A stretch of DNA of 64,000 nt from Bradyrhizobium septentrionale (lineage in GTDB: Bacteria > Pseudomonadota > Alphaproteobacteria > Rhizobiales > Xanthobacteraceae): assembly GCF_011516645.4 (NCBI RefSeq), contig NZ_CP088285.1, positions 3,490,501 through 3,554,500 of the forward strand, written 5' to 3'. The number at the start of each line of letters is the position of its first letter. Within the stretch, counting starts at the first letter, position 1. The notes beneath the pieces are model-generated. The model saw only the letters and a program-made list of their open reading frames with translations. It searched no databases and was not told the origin of the DNA. Made by a program: the position numbers and the translations under genes. Positions 1-8,476 of the stretch are shown one piece after another.

Positions 1-202
1 CCTGCAGGGCACCCGCGATGCGCTGGCCGAGCTCGACCTGCTCGAGCCTGTGGTGAAGGCGCTGGGTAGCCGTGCGACGCTGCATCTGGTGCAGGAGGCC
101 GATCACTCCTTCCATGTCCTCAAGCGCTCCGGCCGCAACGACCGCGAGGTGATGGCCGAGTTGCTCGATGCGTTCGCGGCGTGGGTGGCCAAGCATTCGT
201 GA
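1..202 (+). CDS. alpha/beta-hydrolase family protein (C-terminal end)
   Basis: The open frame enters from the left edge and ends at TGA 200-202, leaving about 66 residues. The stretch GTRDALAELD followed by ADHSFHVLKRSGRND matches the C-terminal part of the KANL3/Tex30-like alpha/beta hydrolases. There the Asp of the GTRD segment and the His of the ADHSF segment belong to the catalytic triad; the nucleophile elbow lies outside the window. The racemase-like gene starts about 10 bp downstream on the same strand, so the two may be co-transcribed. The substrate is unknown. Confidence 0.75.
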   Translation, partial: LQGTRDALAELDLLEPVVKALGSRATLHLVQEADHSFHVLKRSGRNDREVMAELLDAFAAWVAKHS

Positions 203-247
203 GTCGTAACCCATGACAAAGATCCTGATGTCAATCCCAACACCACC

Positions 248-946
248 GTGTCGATGACCGCGACCATCGCCACCGCCGCGCAGGCGGTTGCCGCATCCGG
301 CACCGAGATCGTGGCGGTCACCTCGTCGATGGGGCCGGCCTCGATCGAGGGCTTCTACGACGAGGCGTTTGCCGTTCCCGGCCTGATCGAGGCGCTGTTG
401 AAGACGCCCGATGCGGCCGCCGGCATCATCGGCTGCTTCGACGACACCGGGCTCGATGCCGCGCGGTCGGCAGCGCGCTACCCGGTGGTCGGCATCTGCG
501 AAGCGGCGCTGGTCACGGCCGGACAGATCGCTAAACGCATCGGCATCGTCACCACGCTGCCGCGCTCGATCGTGCCGCTGGAAGAGCTGGTCCGCCGCTA
601 CGGCTTTGCTGACCGCGCCGTGGTCACTGCCTGCGACGTCGCAGTGCTCGATCTCGAGAAGCCGGGCTCGGGCGCCAGGCCAAAGCTGCAGGCGGAGATT
701 GCGCGGGCGCTGGAGAAGGGGGCCGACGCCATCGTGCTCGGCTGTGCGGGCATGGCCGATCTTGCGCATGAGCTGTCGGTGCAATTCGGCGTTCCCGTGG
801 TCGATGGCGTCGCCGCCGCCGTGAAGCAGGCGGAAGCGCTCGCCGGTCTCAAGCTCACGACGTCACGCCGAGGCGCTTACGCTTCGCCGGCGGCGAAAAA
901 GTACATCGGATTGCTCGAAGGATTCGCGCTAGCTCCAAAGGAGTGA
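248..946 (+). CDS. Asp/Glu/hydantoin racemase family protein, 5' end probably frameshifted
   Basis: This is a cofactor-independent racemase of the Asp/Glu/hydantoin (or Asp/Glu-like maleate isomerase) superfamily. Both catalytic cysteines are present, in GIIGCFDDTG and VLGCAGMAD. The open frame as sequenced can only start at GTG 248, which removes the family N-terminal strand. The missing residues are encoded just upstream in another frame: ATG 213 reads MTKILM, and after one base the frame gives VNPNTT, which joins directly to the ORF. A single missing G near 230 (ATGTC instead of ATGGTC) would restore MTKILMVNPNTT. It is therefore either a sequencing error or a truncated or inactive allele. 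It ends just before a palindromic repeat. Confidence 0.75.
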   Translation: MSMTATIATAAQAVAASGTEIVAVTSSMGPASIEGFYDEAFAVPGLIEALLKTPDAAAGIIGCFDDTGLDAARSAARYPVVGICEAALVTAGQIAKRIGIVTTLPRSIVPLEELVRRYGFADRAVVTACDVAVLDLEKPGSGARPKLQAEIARALEKGADAIVLGCAGMADLAHELSVQFGVPVVDGVAAAVKQAEALAGLKLTTSRRGAYASPAAKKYIGLLEGFALAPKE

Positions 947-949
947 CCT

Positions 950-1032
950 CGTCATTGCGAGGAGCGAAGCGACGAAGCAATCCACTTCTCTACAAGCACC
1001 GGTATGGATTGCTTCGCTTGCTCGCAATGACG
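950..1032. repeat. intergenic palindromic repeat, family A
   Basis: The outer arms CGTCATTGCGAG and CTCGCAATGACG pair, and inner arms GAAGCAATCCA and TGGATTGCTTC pair again, giving a long imperfect hairpin between convergent genes. It resembles the REP-like CGTCATTGCGAG elements common in Bradyrhizobium. It could act as a bidirectional transcription stop. Confidence 0.75.
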
Positions 1033-1042
1033 GTGAGACTGC

Positions 1043-1822
1043 CTAAGGCACCGCACCGCCATAGATCCGGTCGCGCAGGCGGCGCATGCCGGCGAGCCAG
1101 CGCTCGCGATTGGTGGCCTTGCGCTGCATGTATTCCTGCACCTGCGGATGCGAGAGAATCAGGAAGCGCTCCTCGGCCATCGCCTCGATCACCATCCGCG
1201 CCACCTCTGGTGCCTGCAGCACGCCGTCGACGCGCGCCGCGCTCGGACCCGGCGTCGTCATGCCGGTTTGCACCGATTGCGGACAGAGCACGGAGACGCG
1301 GATGCCGCGATCGCCATACTGGATGGCGAGATGTTCGGCGAGCGCGACCGCGGCGCTCTTGGTCACGCCGTAAGGCATCGAGTTCAGCGAGGCCAGTAGC
1401 CCCGCGGCCGATGCGGTGTTGATGAGATAGCCGGAGCCGCGTGCCAGCATGCCGGGCACCAGCACACGCGCCGCGAACACGTGACTCATCACATGCACCC
1501 GCCAGCTCACATCCCAGTCGGCATCGGACGCGCCTTCCTGTCCCTTGCGCGACAATCCGGCATTGGAGAAGAACACGTCGACCGGGCCATATTTGTCCTC
1601 GGCCGCGGCGATCAGCGCCCTGATGTCCTCCTCGAGCCCGACATCGGCGGTGACCGCAAGCCCGTCGATATCGCCGGCGACGCTGGCGAGCCGGTCGCGC
1701 GAGGTCTTGAGATCGGCGACCACGACGCCGCGGGCGCCGGCCTCCGCATAGGCGCGCGCCACCGCTTCGCCGATCCCGCTCGCGCCGCCGGTGACGACGC
1801 AGACCTTGTCCTTGACGTGCAT
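1043..1822 (-). CDS. SDR family NAD(P)-dependent oxidoreductase
   Basis: Classical short-chain dehydrogenase/reductase of about 259 residues. The Rossmann motif TGGASGIG is at the N-terminus, NAG follows in the FSNAG segment, and the active site has Ser in NTASAAG and YGVTK (Tyr-x-x-x-Lys). I chose ATG 1822 over the longer frame to 1888 because AGGGA lies about 10 nt upstream and the longer version would overlap the preceding gene. It lies 40 bp downstream of the ketopantoate-reductase-like gene, so the two probably form a two-gene operon. The substrate cannot be read from sequence; an alcohol or ketone step in small-molecule catabolism is likely. Confidence 0.88.
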   Translation of the reverse strand: MHVKDKVCVVTGGASGIGEAVARAYAEAGARGVVVADLKTSRDRLASVAGDIDGLAVTADVGLEEDIRALIAAAEDKYGPVDVFFSNAGLSRKGQEGASDADWDVSWRVHVMSHVFAARVLVPGMLARGSGYLINTASAAGLLASLNSMPYGVTKSAAVALAEHLAIQYGDRGIRVSVLCPQSVQTGMTTPGPSAARVDGVLQAPEVARMVIEAMAEERFLILSHPQVQEYMQRKATNRERWLAGMRRLRDRIYGGAVP

Positions 1823-1862
1823 GGTTTGATGTCCCTGCTTGTTATCGTGGTGGGGCGGATTG

Positions 1863-2837
1863 TCAGCCCTGATACAGGTCCTTGTCACGCGCCTTCTGGA
1901 TCGCGAGCGCGGCCATCAGGTCGAGCATCGGGGTCGAGAGATCAGCAGCGCGGGCAAACGCCCCCGGTGCGCGCACCAGCACGTCGATCTCCATGGCGCG
2001 GCCGAGCTCGTAATCCTGCAGGATCGAGGGCTTGTGGTCGGGCGCCGGCCCGCTGCGGGTGACGCGCTTGACCGCAGGGATGTAGCGCGTCGCCACGGCA
2101 TTGGCCTCGTCGAGCAGGCGCGGGATGACGTCCTGCAGTGTCGGATCGTCGCGGACGGCACGTGCGGTCAGCCCGGTCAGCAGGCAGAGCACCGACATCG
2201 ACATGTTGGTGAGCAGTTTCGACCAGATCGTCTCGCGGATTTCCGTGACCTCGGGCGATTCGATCGAGGCGTCATTGAGCGCCGCACGCAGCTGGGCGAT
2301 GCGCTTGCTCTGCCGATCGTCGCACTCGCCGATCAGGAGGCGATTGCGATCCGGTGACAGGTTCGCCGCCACGCCGGGCGCGATCACCTCGTTGGACGAG
2401 AAGATCACGCCGCCGATGATCCGTTCCTTCGGGACGGCGCTGCGCAGACGCCCGCCGGGATCGAGAAAGCCGAGATCGGGGATGGCGGGATGTTTTGGCG
2501 GCAGGCCGAGATCGTACCACCAGGGAATGCCGTTCTGCGCGAACACGATCGCGGTGTCGCGCTGAAGCAGCGGCAACAGCCCGGTTGCGAGCGCGCCGAT
2601 GCCGGTGGCCTTCAGCGTGCTGATGATGACGTCCTGCGGCCCGAGCTCGGCGGGATCGGCCGACGCCTTTACCTTTGCGGTGACCCTGGTGCCGCCGACC
2701 TCGAGCGTCAATCCGTTGGTCCTGACCGCGTCGAGATGCGGCCCGCGCATCACGCAGGACACATCGTGGCCGGCGCGTGCCAGCCGGACCGCGAAATGGC
2801 TGCCGACGGCGCCCGCGCCGAAAATGCAAATGCGCAT
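1863..2837 (-). CDS. 2-dehydropantoate 2-reductase family (ApbA/PanE-like)
   Basis: This 324-residue protein begins MRICIFGAGAVGSHFA, the NADPH-binding GxGxxG of the ApbA/PanE family. It carries the helical C-terminal domain with the family Lys in TIWSKLLTNMSMS and a Ser/Asn-rich substrate segment. The start at ATG 2837 places the Rossmann motif at the N-terminus; a TTG at 2858 is the alternative. Genomes of this group usually have several paralogues, so it need not be the pantothenate enzyme. Pairing with the SDR gene suggests catabolic reduction of a 2-keto acid, which is inference. Confidence 0.85.
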   Translation of the reverse strand: MRICIFGAGAVGSHFAVRLARAGHDVSCVMRGPHLDAVRTNGLTLEVGGTRVTAKVKASADPAELGPQDVIISTLKATGIGALATGLLPLLQRDTAIVFAQNGIPWWYDLGLPPKHPAIPDLGFLDPGGRLRSAVPKERIIGGVIFSSNEVIAPGVAANLSPDRNRLLIGECDDRQSKRIAQLRAALNDASIESPEVTEIRETIWSKLLTNMSMSVLCLLTGLTARAVRDDPTLQDVIPRLLDEANAVATRYIPAVKRVTRSGPAPDHKPSILQDYELGRAMEIDVLVRAPGAFARAADLSTPMLDLMAALAIQKARDKDLYQG

Positions 2838-3016
2838 GAGTGGAACAATTCCTTGCAACGTGCCGCGTCAGTTTCCACAAGCGCGGGGCATCGCGCAACC
2901 CGTCATGCACGTGGCGCGGTCGCGCGCGCTCGAAAGTGATGGATCAAGGCATCTCCGCTCGCCATAGTGCAAGGCTAGTACAAGGCAAGAGCAATGCCGA
3001 ACCAGGGAGAAACGTT

Positions 3017-3817
3017 ATGTCGGCCAGCCCAGTCCTGTGGAGCCTCGATGCGCGCGGGGTCGCGACCGTCACGCTGAATCGCCCCGAGGTCAACAATGCC
3101 TATGACGGCGCGCTGATTGCGGGCGTGCTGGCCGCGATCGACGATCTCTCGACCAAGCCGGTGCGCGTCGTGGTGCTCAAGGGCAACGGCAAGCATTTCC
3201 AGGCCGGTGCCGACCTGAAATGGATCAACGGCGTGCGGCCGAAATCATCAGAGGAGAACGAGGTAGCGTCGCGCGCCACGTTCGAGGCGGTGCAGCGCCT
3301 CAACACGCTGCCGGTCCCGACCGTCGCGCTGGTGCAGGGCGGCTGCTTCGGCGGCGGCACCGGCGTGATCTCGGCCTGCGATGTGGTGATTGCGGCGGAT
3401 AACGCGCTGTTCTCGATCACCGAGGTGCGCTGGGGCCTGACCGCGGCGATCATCATCCCGCAGCTGTGCGACGCCATCGGCGTCCGACAGGTGCGGCGCT
3501 ATGCGCTGACCGGCGAACGTTTCGGCGCCGAGGATGCGCGCCGCATCGGCCTCGTGCATGAAGTGGTGCCGCTCGCCGATCTCGAAAGCGCCGGCGCCAA
3601 GGTCGTGGAGCAGCTGCTCGGCAACGCACCGGATGCGATGGCCGAGACGAAGAAGCTCGCGATGGAAAGCTCGTTCGGCGGCATGGCGGTGGACGACGAG
3701 GCCTACAAGCGTCTCGTCCATCTGCATTCGGCCAAGCGGCAGACCGCCGAAGCGGCCGAAGGGCTCGCGTCCTTCGCCGAGAAGCGCGCCGGCCGCTGGG
3801 GTGGCGGCACGGCGTAA
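3017..3817 (+). CDS. enoyl-CoA hydratase/isomerase family protein
   Basis: A 266-residue crotonase-fold protein. The oxyanion-hole segments are FQAGADLKW and GGCFGGGTG, and a Glu lies in ITEVRWGL where the crotonase catalytic Glu falls. ATG 3017 is preceded by GGGAGA at good spacing; the longer open frame upstream lacks a ribosome site. The first half of the canonical Glu pair is not obvious, so the reaction could be hydration, isomerization or C-C cleavage of an acyl-CoA. It is transcribed divergently from the ketopantoate-reductase-like gene across about 180 bp. Confidence 0.88.
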   Translation: MSASPVLWSLDARGVATVTLNRPEVNNAYDGALIAGVLAAIDDLSTKPVRVVVLKGNGKHFQAGADLKWINGVRPKSSEENEVASRATFEAVQRLNTLPVPTVALVQGGCFGGGTGVISACDVVIAADNALFSITEVRWGLTAAIIIPQLCDAIGVRQVRRYALTGERFGAEDARRIGLVHEVVPLADLESAGAKVVEQLLGNAPDAMAETKKLAMESSFGGMAVDDEAYKRLVHLHSAKRQTAEAAEGLASFAEKRAGRWGGGTA

Positions 3818-3832
3818 GACCCGCCGCGCCGC

Positions 3833-4096
3833 TCAGCAGCCGTTGCAGATGCCGCGGATGCTGCGGTAGACCTCCGCGTCGTCGCGGCGCATCTGTTGCA
3901 GCTGATCGAACGTCTTCGATTCGCTCGATTGCGTCGCAGGCGCTTCGGGCTTGCGCCGGGCCGCCAGCTCCTGCTCCTGGCGGTGGTAGCAGGCCTCGCG
4001 TTCCGCCTTGGCCTCGATGAAGCGGCAGGTCTCGATCGCCGCCGCGGGCGTCGCGACAATGATGAGGCCGAGCGAAACTGAGATCAGGAGCTTCAA
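3833..4096 (-). CDS. small exported hypothetical protein
   Basis: An 87-residue protein read from TTG 4096, with AAGGA about 10 nt upstream. The N-terminus KLLISVSLGLIIVATPAAA is a clear Sec signal peptide with AxA cleavage site, followed by a charged, Glu/Arg-rich mature region with Cys near the start (ETCRF, ACYHR) and a CNGC end. The four cysteines could form two disulfides in the periplasm. No family is recognised. It lies convergent to the enoyl-CoA hydratase and about 60 bp downstream of the LysR gene. Confidence 0.6.
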   Translation of the reverse strand: MKLLISVSLGLIIVATPAAAIETCRFIEAKAEREACYHRQEQELAARRKPEAPATQSSESKTFDQLQQMRRDDAEVYRSIRGICNGC

Positions 4097-4158
4097 GCGG
4101 GCGATCCTTTCGTGGTCTTGTCTCAGGTCCGCGTGCGAGGGGCAAGGCTGTCGTCGGG

Positions 4159-5043
4159 TCACAGCGATTGCGCCAGCGATTTTTTCAATGTCTTCAGCAG
4201 CGCCTGCACCGCGGCGGCATTGATGCGGCGTTCCGGAACGGCGGCCTTCACCCATAGTTCCGGGATCGGAAATTCAGTGAGCACCGGCTGCAAGGCGCCG
4301 TCGCGCAGCGCGTCCGCGACCAGATAATGCGAGAGCAGGGCGATGCCGTTGCCGGCGACCGCACTTTGCGTCAGCACGCGGCCCTCGTTCGAAGAGAGAA
4401 TCGGGCGCAGCTGGATATTGATGCGGCCGCGCGGCCCCTCGAACGGCCATTCCGGTCCGGTCGGCAGGAAGCTGAGGCAGCGATGATCGACCAGGTCGCG
4501 CGGATGCTTCGGTGTGCCGTGCTTCTTCAGATACACAGGCGAGGCGCACACGAGCCGCGGCAGCCGGCACAGCGGCTCGTCGACGACGCCGCCGAAGGAA
4601 TGCGGGAATGCGCCGATCGCGATGTCAAAACCCTCAGTCACCGGATCGACCGGGCGGTCGATCATCACGATCTCGAGCTTCACGCTGCGGTTCTGTCTCT
4701 GGAAGATCGTGAAGGCGTCGGCGAGCCGCGCCACCGTCAGCGAGGTCGGCGCCTTGACGCGGAGGTGATCAGTGAGGTCGCGCTGCTTCTCGCCCATCCG
4801 CGACAAGAGATCGCCGACATCGGCAACCACGCCGCGGGCGCGATGGACATATTGCTGCCCGGCCTCGGTCAGCCGCAATTGGCGGGTCGAGCGATGGAAC
4901 AGCGCGGTGCCGATCCGTTCCTCGAGCTGGGTGACGCGCTTGGCGACGACTGAGGTCGCGACGTTGAGCTTGCGCGCGGCGGCGGAGAAGCCGCCGGCGT
5001 CGGCGGTGGCGAGGAAGGCCTCAAGGTTGACCAGCGTATCCAT
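4159..5043 (-). CDS. LysR family transcriptional regulator
   Basis: A 294-residue LysR regulator. The N-terminal winged helix-turn-helix covers about residues 1-60 (LEAFLATADAGGFSAAARKLN, then VAKRVTQLEERIG), followed by the periplasmic-binding-like effector domain. It is transcribed away from the FAD oxidoreductase/ABC importer genes across a 119-bp gap that contains a perfect inverted repeat, so it most likely controls that cluster and itself. The effector is unknown. Confidence 0.92.
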   Translation of the reverse strand: MDTLVNLEAFLATADAGGFSAAARKLNVATSVVAKRVTQLEERIGTALFHRSTRQLRLTEAGQQYVHRARGVVADVGDLLSRMGEKQRDLTDHLRVKAPTSLTVARLADAFTIFQRQNRSVKLEIVMIDRPVDPVTEGFDIAIGAFPHSFGGVVDEPLCRLPRLVCASPVYLKKHGTPKHPRDLVDHRCLSFLPTGPEWPFEGPRGRINIQLRPILSSNEGRVLTQSAVAGNGIALLSHYLVADALRDGALQPVLTEFPIPELWVKAAVPERRINAAAVQALLKTLKKSLAQSL

Positions 5044-5101
5044 CTGCTCTTGCCTTTACTTTGCCTTTCTCGATTCGAGAAAGCTGATTACATAATTTAG
5101 T

Positions 5102-5118
5102 GGATTGTACTGCAATCC
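5102..5118. promoter_or_regulatory. candidate LysR operator
   Basis: GGATTGTACTGCAATCC is a perfect 6-bp inverted repeat around a 5-bp centre, containing ATTG...CAAT as many LysR boxes do. It sits between the divergent LysR and FAD-oxidoreductase genes, 59 bp upstream of the regulator's start and 45 bp upstream of the oxidoreductase ATG. Assignment as operator is by position and symmetry only. Confidence 0.5.
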
Positions 5119-5162
5119 GCATCAATTCATAGTTGGCCCAATCAACGTTGTTCAGGGCGGAA

Positions 5163-6527
5163 ATGATGCGAGCGAGCACGATCGAAGAACCTGCGCGGCA
5201 GGTCCCCCTCTATGGCGAATATGACGTGGTGGTGCTCGGCGGCGGACCCGCCGGGATCGCGGCCGCCGCCGGCGCGGCGCGGGCCGGACGGCGGACGCTG
5301 CTGATCGAACGCTACGGATTCCTCGGCGGCATGGGCACCGCGGCGGGTGTGACCAACTTCTGCGGACTGCACGCCAACATCTTCGGCGAGATGCACCGGG
5401 TGGTGCAGGGCATCGCCTCCGATCTCTTGGCACGGATTGATCGGCTCGGCGGGTTGAACGCGCCGCATCTGATCCTCGGCAAGATCCTTGCGCAGGCGTA
5501 TGACACCGCGGCCTACAAGATCGCGGCGGACGATCTGCTGGCGCATCACAAGGTCGACATTCTGTTCCACGCACTCGGTGCCGGCGTTGTGATGGACGGC
5601 GCGCGGATTCGCGCGCTCATGGTGGAAACCAAGGCCGGCCGGCAGGCAGTCGTGGCCAGCATCTTCATCGACTGTTCCGGCGACGGCGATCTCGCGGTGT
5701 GGGCCGGCGCACCCTATGAAGTCGGCGACAACGCAGGCGGCATGCTCTACCCCTCGATGATGTTCCGCCTCAACGGCATCGATCCGGCAAAAGCGGGCGA
5801 TGCGTGGCGCACCATCCCGGCGCTGATGGCGGAGGCCGAGGCCGCCGGCACGCATAAATTCCCGCGCAAGTCCGCGATCGTGCGGCCGCAGAAATCGCAG
5901 ATCGAGTGGCGGGTGAATTTCACGCAGGTGACACGAAGCGACGGCGGCGCCATCTCGGGCATCGACCCCGACGATATGACCCGAGGCGAGATCGAGGGCC
6001 GCCGCCAGGCGATCGAGGCCTTCGCGTTCCTGCGCACGGTGCACGGCTTCGAGAATTCCTACATCGTCGATCTGCCGCCGCAGCTCGGCATCCGCGAGAC
6101 GCGGCGCGTGATCGGCGGCTACATGCTGTCAGGCGAGGACGTGCTGGGCTGCGCCTCGTTCGAGGACTCGATCGGCGTCAACGGCTGGCCGAAGGAACAG
6201 CACGTGCCGGGTGACGTGATCTTCGAGTTTCCGCCGATCCCGGAGAGCCGCGGCTACAACGAGTTGCCGTATCGCATGCTGGTGCCGGAGGGCATCGACA
6301 ATCTCCTGGTCGCCGGCCGTTGCGCCTCGATGACTCATGAAGGGCAGTCGGCCGCGCGCGTCTCCGGCGCCTGTTTTGTGATGGGCGAGGCGGCGGGAAC
6401 CGCGGCGGCGCTGGCGCTGTCGGGCAACACGATTCCGCGCGACATTTCCGTCGAAAAGTTGCAACAACAGCTCAGCACGCATGGCGCGTTCATCGGCCGC
6501 GATCAGGCCGTGCCCGAGGGACTTTAG
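5163..6527 (+). CDS. FAD-dependent oxidoreductase (FAD_oxidored family)
   Basis: A 454-residue flavoprotein. The dinucleotide-binding motif VVLGGGPAGIAAAAG lies near residue 20 and LLIERYGFLGGMGTAAG follows, as in the PF12831-type FAD oxidoreductases. The C-terminal FAD contact is LLVAGRCASMTHEGQSAARV. I chose ATG 5163 (GGGCGG close upstream) over TTG 5133. It leads an apparent operon with a solute-binding protein 13 bp downstream and the importer's ATPase and permease. It probably oxidises or reduces the imported compound or a product of it, which is inference from context. Confidence 0.85.
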   Translation: MMRASTIEEPARQVPLYGEYDVVVLGGGPAGIAAAAGAARAGRRTLLIERYGFLGGMGTAAGVTNFCGLHANIFGEMHRVVQGIASDLLARIDRLGGLNAPHLILGKILAQAYDTAAYKIAADDLLAHHKVDILFHALGAGVVMDGARIRALMVETKAGRQAVVASIFIDCSGDGDLAVWAGAPYEVGDNAGGMLYPSMMFRLNGIDPAKAGDAWRTIPALMAEAEAAGTHKFPRKSAIVRPQKSQIEWRVNFTQVTRSDGGAISGIDPDDMTRGEIEGRRQAIEAFAFLRTVHGFENSYIVDLPPQLGIRETRRVIGGYMLSGEDVLGCASFEDSIGVNGWPKEQHVPGDVIFEFPPIPESRGYNELPYRMLVPEGIDNLLVAGRCASMTHEGQSAARVSGACFVMGEAAGTAAALALSGNTIPRDISVEKLQQQLSTHGAFIGRDQAVPEGL

Positions 6528-6540
6528 GCGGAGGAAGGCA

Positions 6541-7545
6541 ATGAAGGGATGGGCGCGGCTCGCACTCGCGGGTCTGCTGGTCTGGGCTGTGAGCGGCATC
6601 GCGCGGGCCGACGATCTCCTGAAAGCGAAGATCGGCGTCTTGCGCCTGTCATCCTCGGCGCCGGTGTTCATCGCGCAGGACAAGGGCTATTTCCGCGACG
6701 CCCGCCTCGACGTCGAGCTGAAATTCTTCGATGCAGCGCAGCCGATCGCGGTCGCGACCACCTCGGGCGACATCGATTTCGGCATCACCGCCTTCACCGC
6801 GGGCCTCTATAACCTCGCCGGCAAGGGCACGCTGAAGGTGATCGGCGGCATGAGCCGCGAAAAGGCCGGCTATCCCCTGATCGGCTATTTCGCCAGCAAC
6901 AACGCCTACGCGGCGGGCCTCAAGACCCCGAAGGATCTGGCTGGCAAGCGCGTGGCGGTGACCCAGGTCGGCTCCAGCTTCCATTATTCGCTCGGCCTGC
7001 TCGCCGACAAATACGGCTTCAAACTGTCCGACGTGAAGGTCGTGCCGCTCCAGTCGCTGTCGAACGCGGCGGCGGCGCTGAAGGGCGAGACGGTCGACGC
7101 GGCGCTGTTGCCGGTCTCGACCGCGCGGACGCTGATGGACACGAATGGTGCGAAATTCCTCGGCTGGGTCGGCGACGAGACGCCGTGGCAGCTCGGCGCC
7201 ATCTTCGCTTCGCCGAAGACGGTGACCAACGCAGCGCTGGTGACCAGGCTGCTCACCGCGCTCACCCGTGCCGACCACGAATATCACGACGTGATCCTCA
7301 CATCGATCAAGGACGGCGTGGCGCCGATCAACGAGCGGACAAAACCGCTGCTCGAGATCATCGCCAAATACACCAACCTGCCGGTCGAGCAGGTGGTCGG
7401 CAACTGCGCCTATATCGACCCCGACGGCAAGCTCGACGTGAAGAACGTCGACAACCAGATCAAATGGCTGCAGGAGCAGGGTTTCGTCGACAAGGGGTTT
7501 GACGCCAGTGCGATCATCGCCAAGGATCATGTGAAGGCGGATTGA
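6541..7545 (+). CDS. ABC transporter substrate-binding protein (NitT/TauT type)
   Basis: A 334-residue periplasmic binding protein. A signal peptide ends at about residue 22 (SGIARADD), then comes the NMT1/SsuA-like fold opening KIGVLRLSSSAPVFIAQDKGYF. The gene begins 13 bp after the FAD oxidoreductase. It should deliver substrate to the ATPase and permease encoded downstream, from which it is separated by a palindromic repeat. Family members bind sulfonates, nitrate, pyrimidines or aromatic acids, so the ligand stays open. Confidence 0.88.
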   Translation: MKGWARLALAGLLVWAVSGIARADDLLKAKIGVLRLSSSAPVFIAQDKGYFRDARLDVELKFFDAAQPIAVATTSGDIDFGITAFTAGLYNLAGKGTLKVIGGMSREKAGYPLIGYFASNNAYAAGLKTPKDLAGKRVAVTQVGSSFHYSLGLLADKYGFKLSDVKVVPLQSLSNAAAALKGETVDAALLPVSTARTLMDTNGAKFLGWVGDETPWQLGAIFASPKTVTNAALVTRLLTALTRADHEYHDVILTSIKDGVAPINERTKPLLEIIAKYTNLPVEQVVGNCAYIDPDGKLDVKNVDNQIKWLQEQGFVDKGFDASAIIAKDHVKAD

Positions 7546-7573
7546 TGTCGGACCGCGCGCACAACACCCAACC

Positions 7574-7677
7574 CGTCACCCTGAGGTGCGAGCGAAGCGA
7601 GCCTCGAAGGATGCACGGCCCCTATGCATCCTGGCCGTCGATCCTTCGAGACGCGCTTCGCGCTACTCAGGATGACG
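7574..7677. repeat. intergenic palindromic repeat, family B
   Basis: CGTCACCCTGAGGTGCGAGC pairs with the far arm ...CTCAGGATGACG, and CTCGAAGGAT pairs with ATCCTTCGAG, forming a long interrupted hairpin. It sits inside the importer operon, between the binding-protein gene and the ATPase gene. There it could stabilise the upstream message or attenuate downstream transcription. Confidence 0.75.
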
Positions 7678-7702
7678 GTCTAACAGCGGAGAGTCGGGTG
7701 AC

Positions 7703-8476
7703 ATGGACCTGATCGCCGACCATATCAGCCATCGCTTCGGCGCGCTCGACGTGCTCGACGATGTCTCCTTCCAGGTCTCGGCCGGCGAGATCGTCGCGAT
7801 CGTGGGTCCCTCCGGCTGCGGCAAGAGCACGCTGCTGTCGATCCTCGGCGGCCTGCTGCGGCCAGCCGCGGGCGCCGCCGAGCTGCGCGGCGCGCCGCCG
7901 GCCGGCAGCCTCAATCCGCTGACCTTCGTGTTCCAGGATTTTGCCTTGCTGCCGTGGAATACGGTCGAGGAGAACGTCGCGTTTCCGCTGTTGCACACGC
8001 CCCTCGGCGCCGGCGAGCGCCGCGCCGTGATCGACGATGCGCTGCGCCGCACCGGTCTCTCCGATTTCCGTGCGACCTACCCAAAACAGCTGTCCGGCGG
8101 CATGCGTCAGCGCGTCGGCATTGCGCGTGCGCTCGCTGTCCGACCAGCGATCCTGCTGATGGACGAGCCGCTATCGGCGCTGGATTCGCAGACTCGCGAG
8201 CTCCTGATGGAGGATTTCGTGGGCCTGCTCGCCGATGGCGCGATGGGCGCGGTGTATGTCACGCATAACCTTGAGGAAGCGGTGCGGCTCGCCGACCGCG
8301 TCGTTGTGCTGTCACGCCGCCCCGGCCGCGTCAGGGAGATCGTGACCATTCCGATGACGCGTGCCGAACGCGGTGCGCCGGACGCGCGCGGGCCGCTGGC
8401 CGCGCTTCAAGGGGAGCTGTGGTCGCTGATCCGGAAAGAGGCGATCGATGCCGAGCGCGAGGTTCAGCATGCTTGA
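7703..8476 (+). CDS. ABC transporter ATP-binding protein (NitT/TauT type)
   Basis: A 257-residue ATPase. Walker A is GPSGCGKST (about residue 36), the Q-loop is FVFQDFALLPW, the signature is LSGGMRQR and Walker B is ILLMDEP, followed by the H-loop VTHNLEEA. This is the SsuB/TauB class. It overlaps the permease gene by 29 bp, indicating translational coupling. It energises import of the ligand bound by the upstream solute-binding protein. Confidence 0.95.
   Translation: MDLIADHISHRFGALDVLDDVSFQVSAGEIVAIVGPSGCGKSTLLSILGGLLRPAAGAAELRGAPPAGSLNPLTFVFQDFALLPWNTVEENVAFPLLHTPLGAGERRAVIDDALRRTGLSDFRATYPKQLSGGMRQRVGIARALAVRPAILLMDEPLSALDSQTRELLMEDFVGLLADGAMGAVYVTHNLEEAVRLADRVVVLSRRPGRVREIVTIPMTRAERGAPDARGPLAALQGELWSLIRKEAIDAEREVQHA

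Noticed and set aside
943..1422. 159-codon plus-strand ORF over repeat A and the SDR gene
   Set aside because: It begins in the palindrome, then is the antisense of the SDR gene with Arg/Ala/Pro-rich noise; there is no ribosome site.
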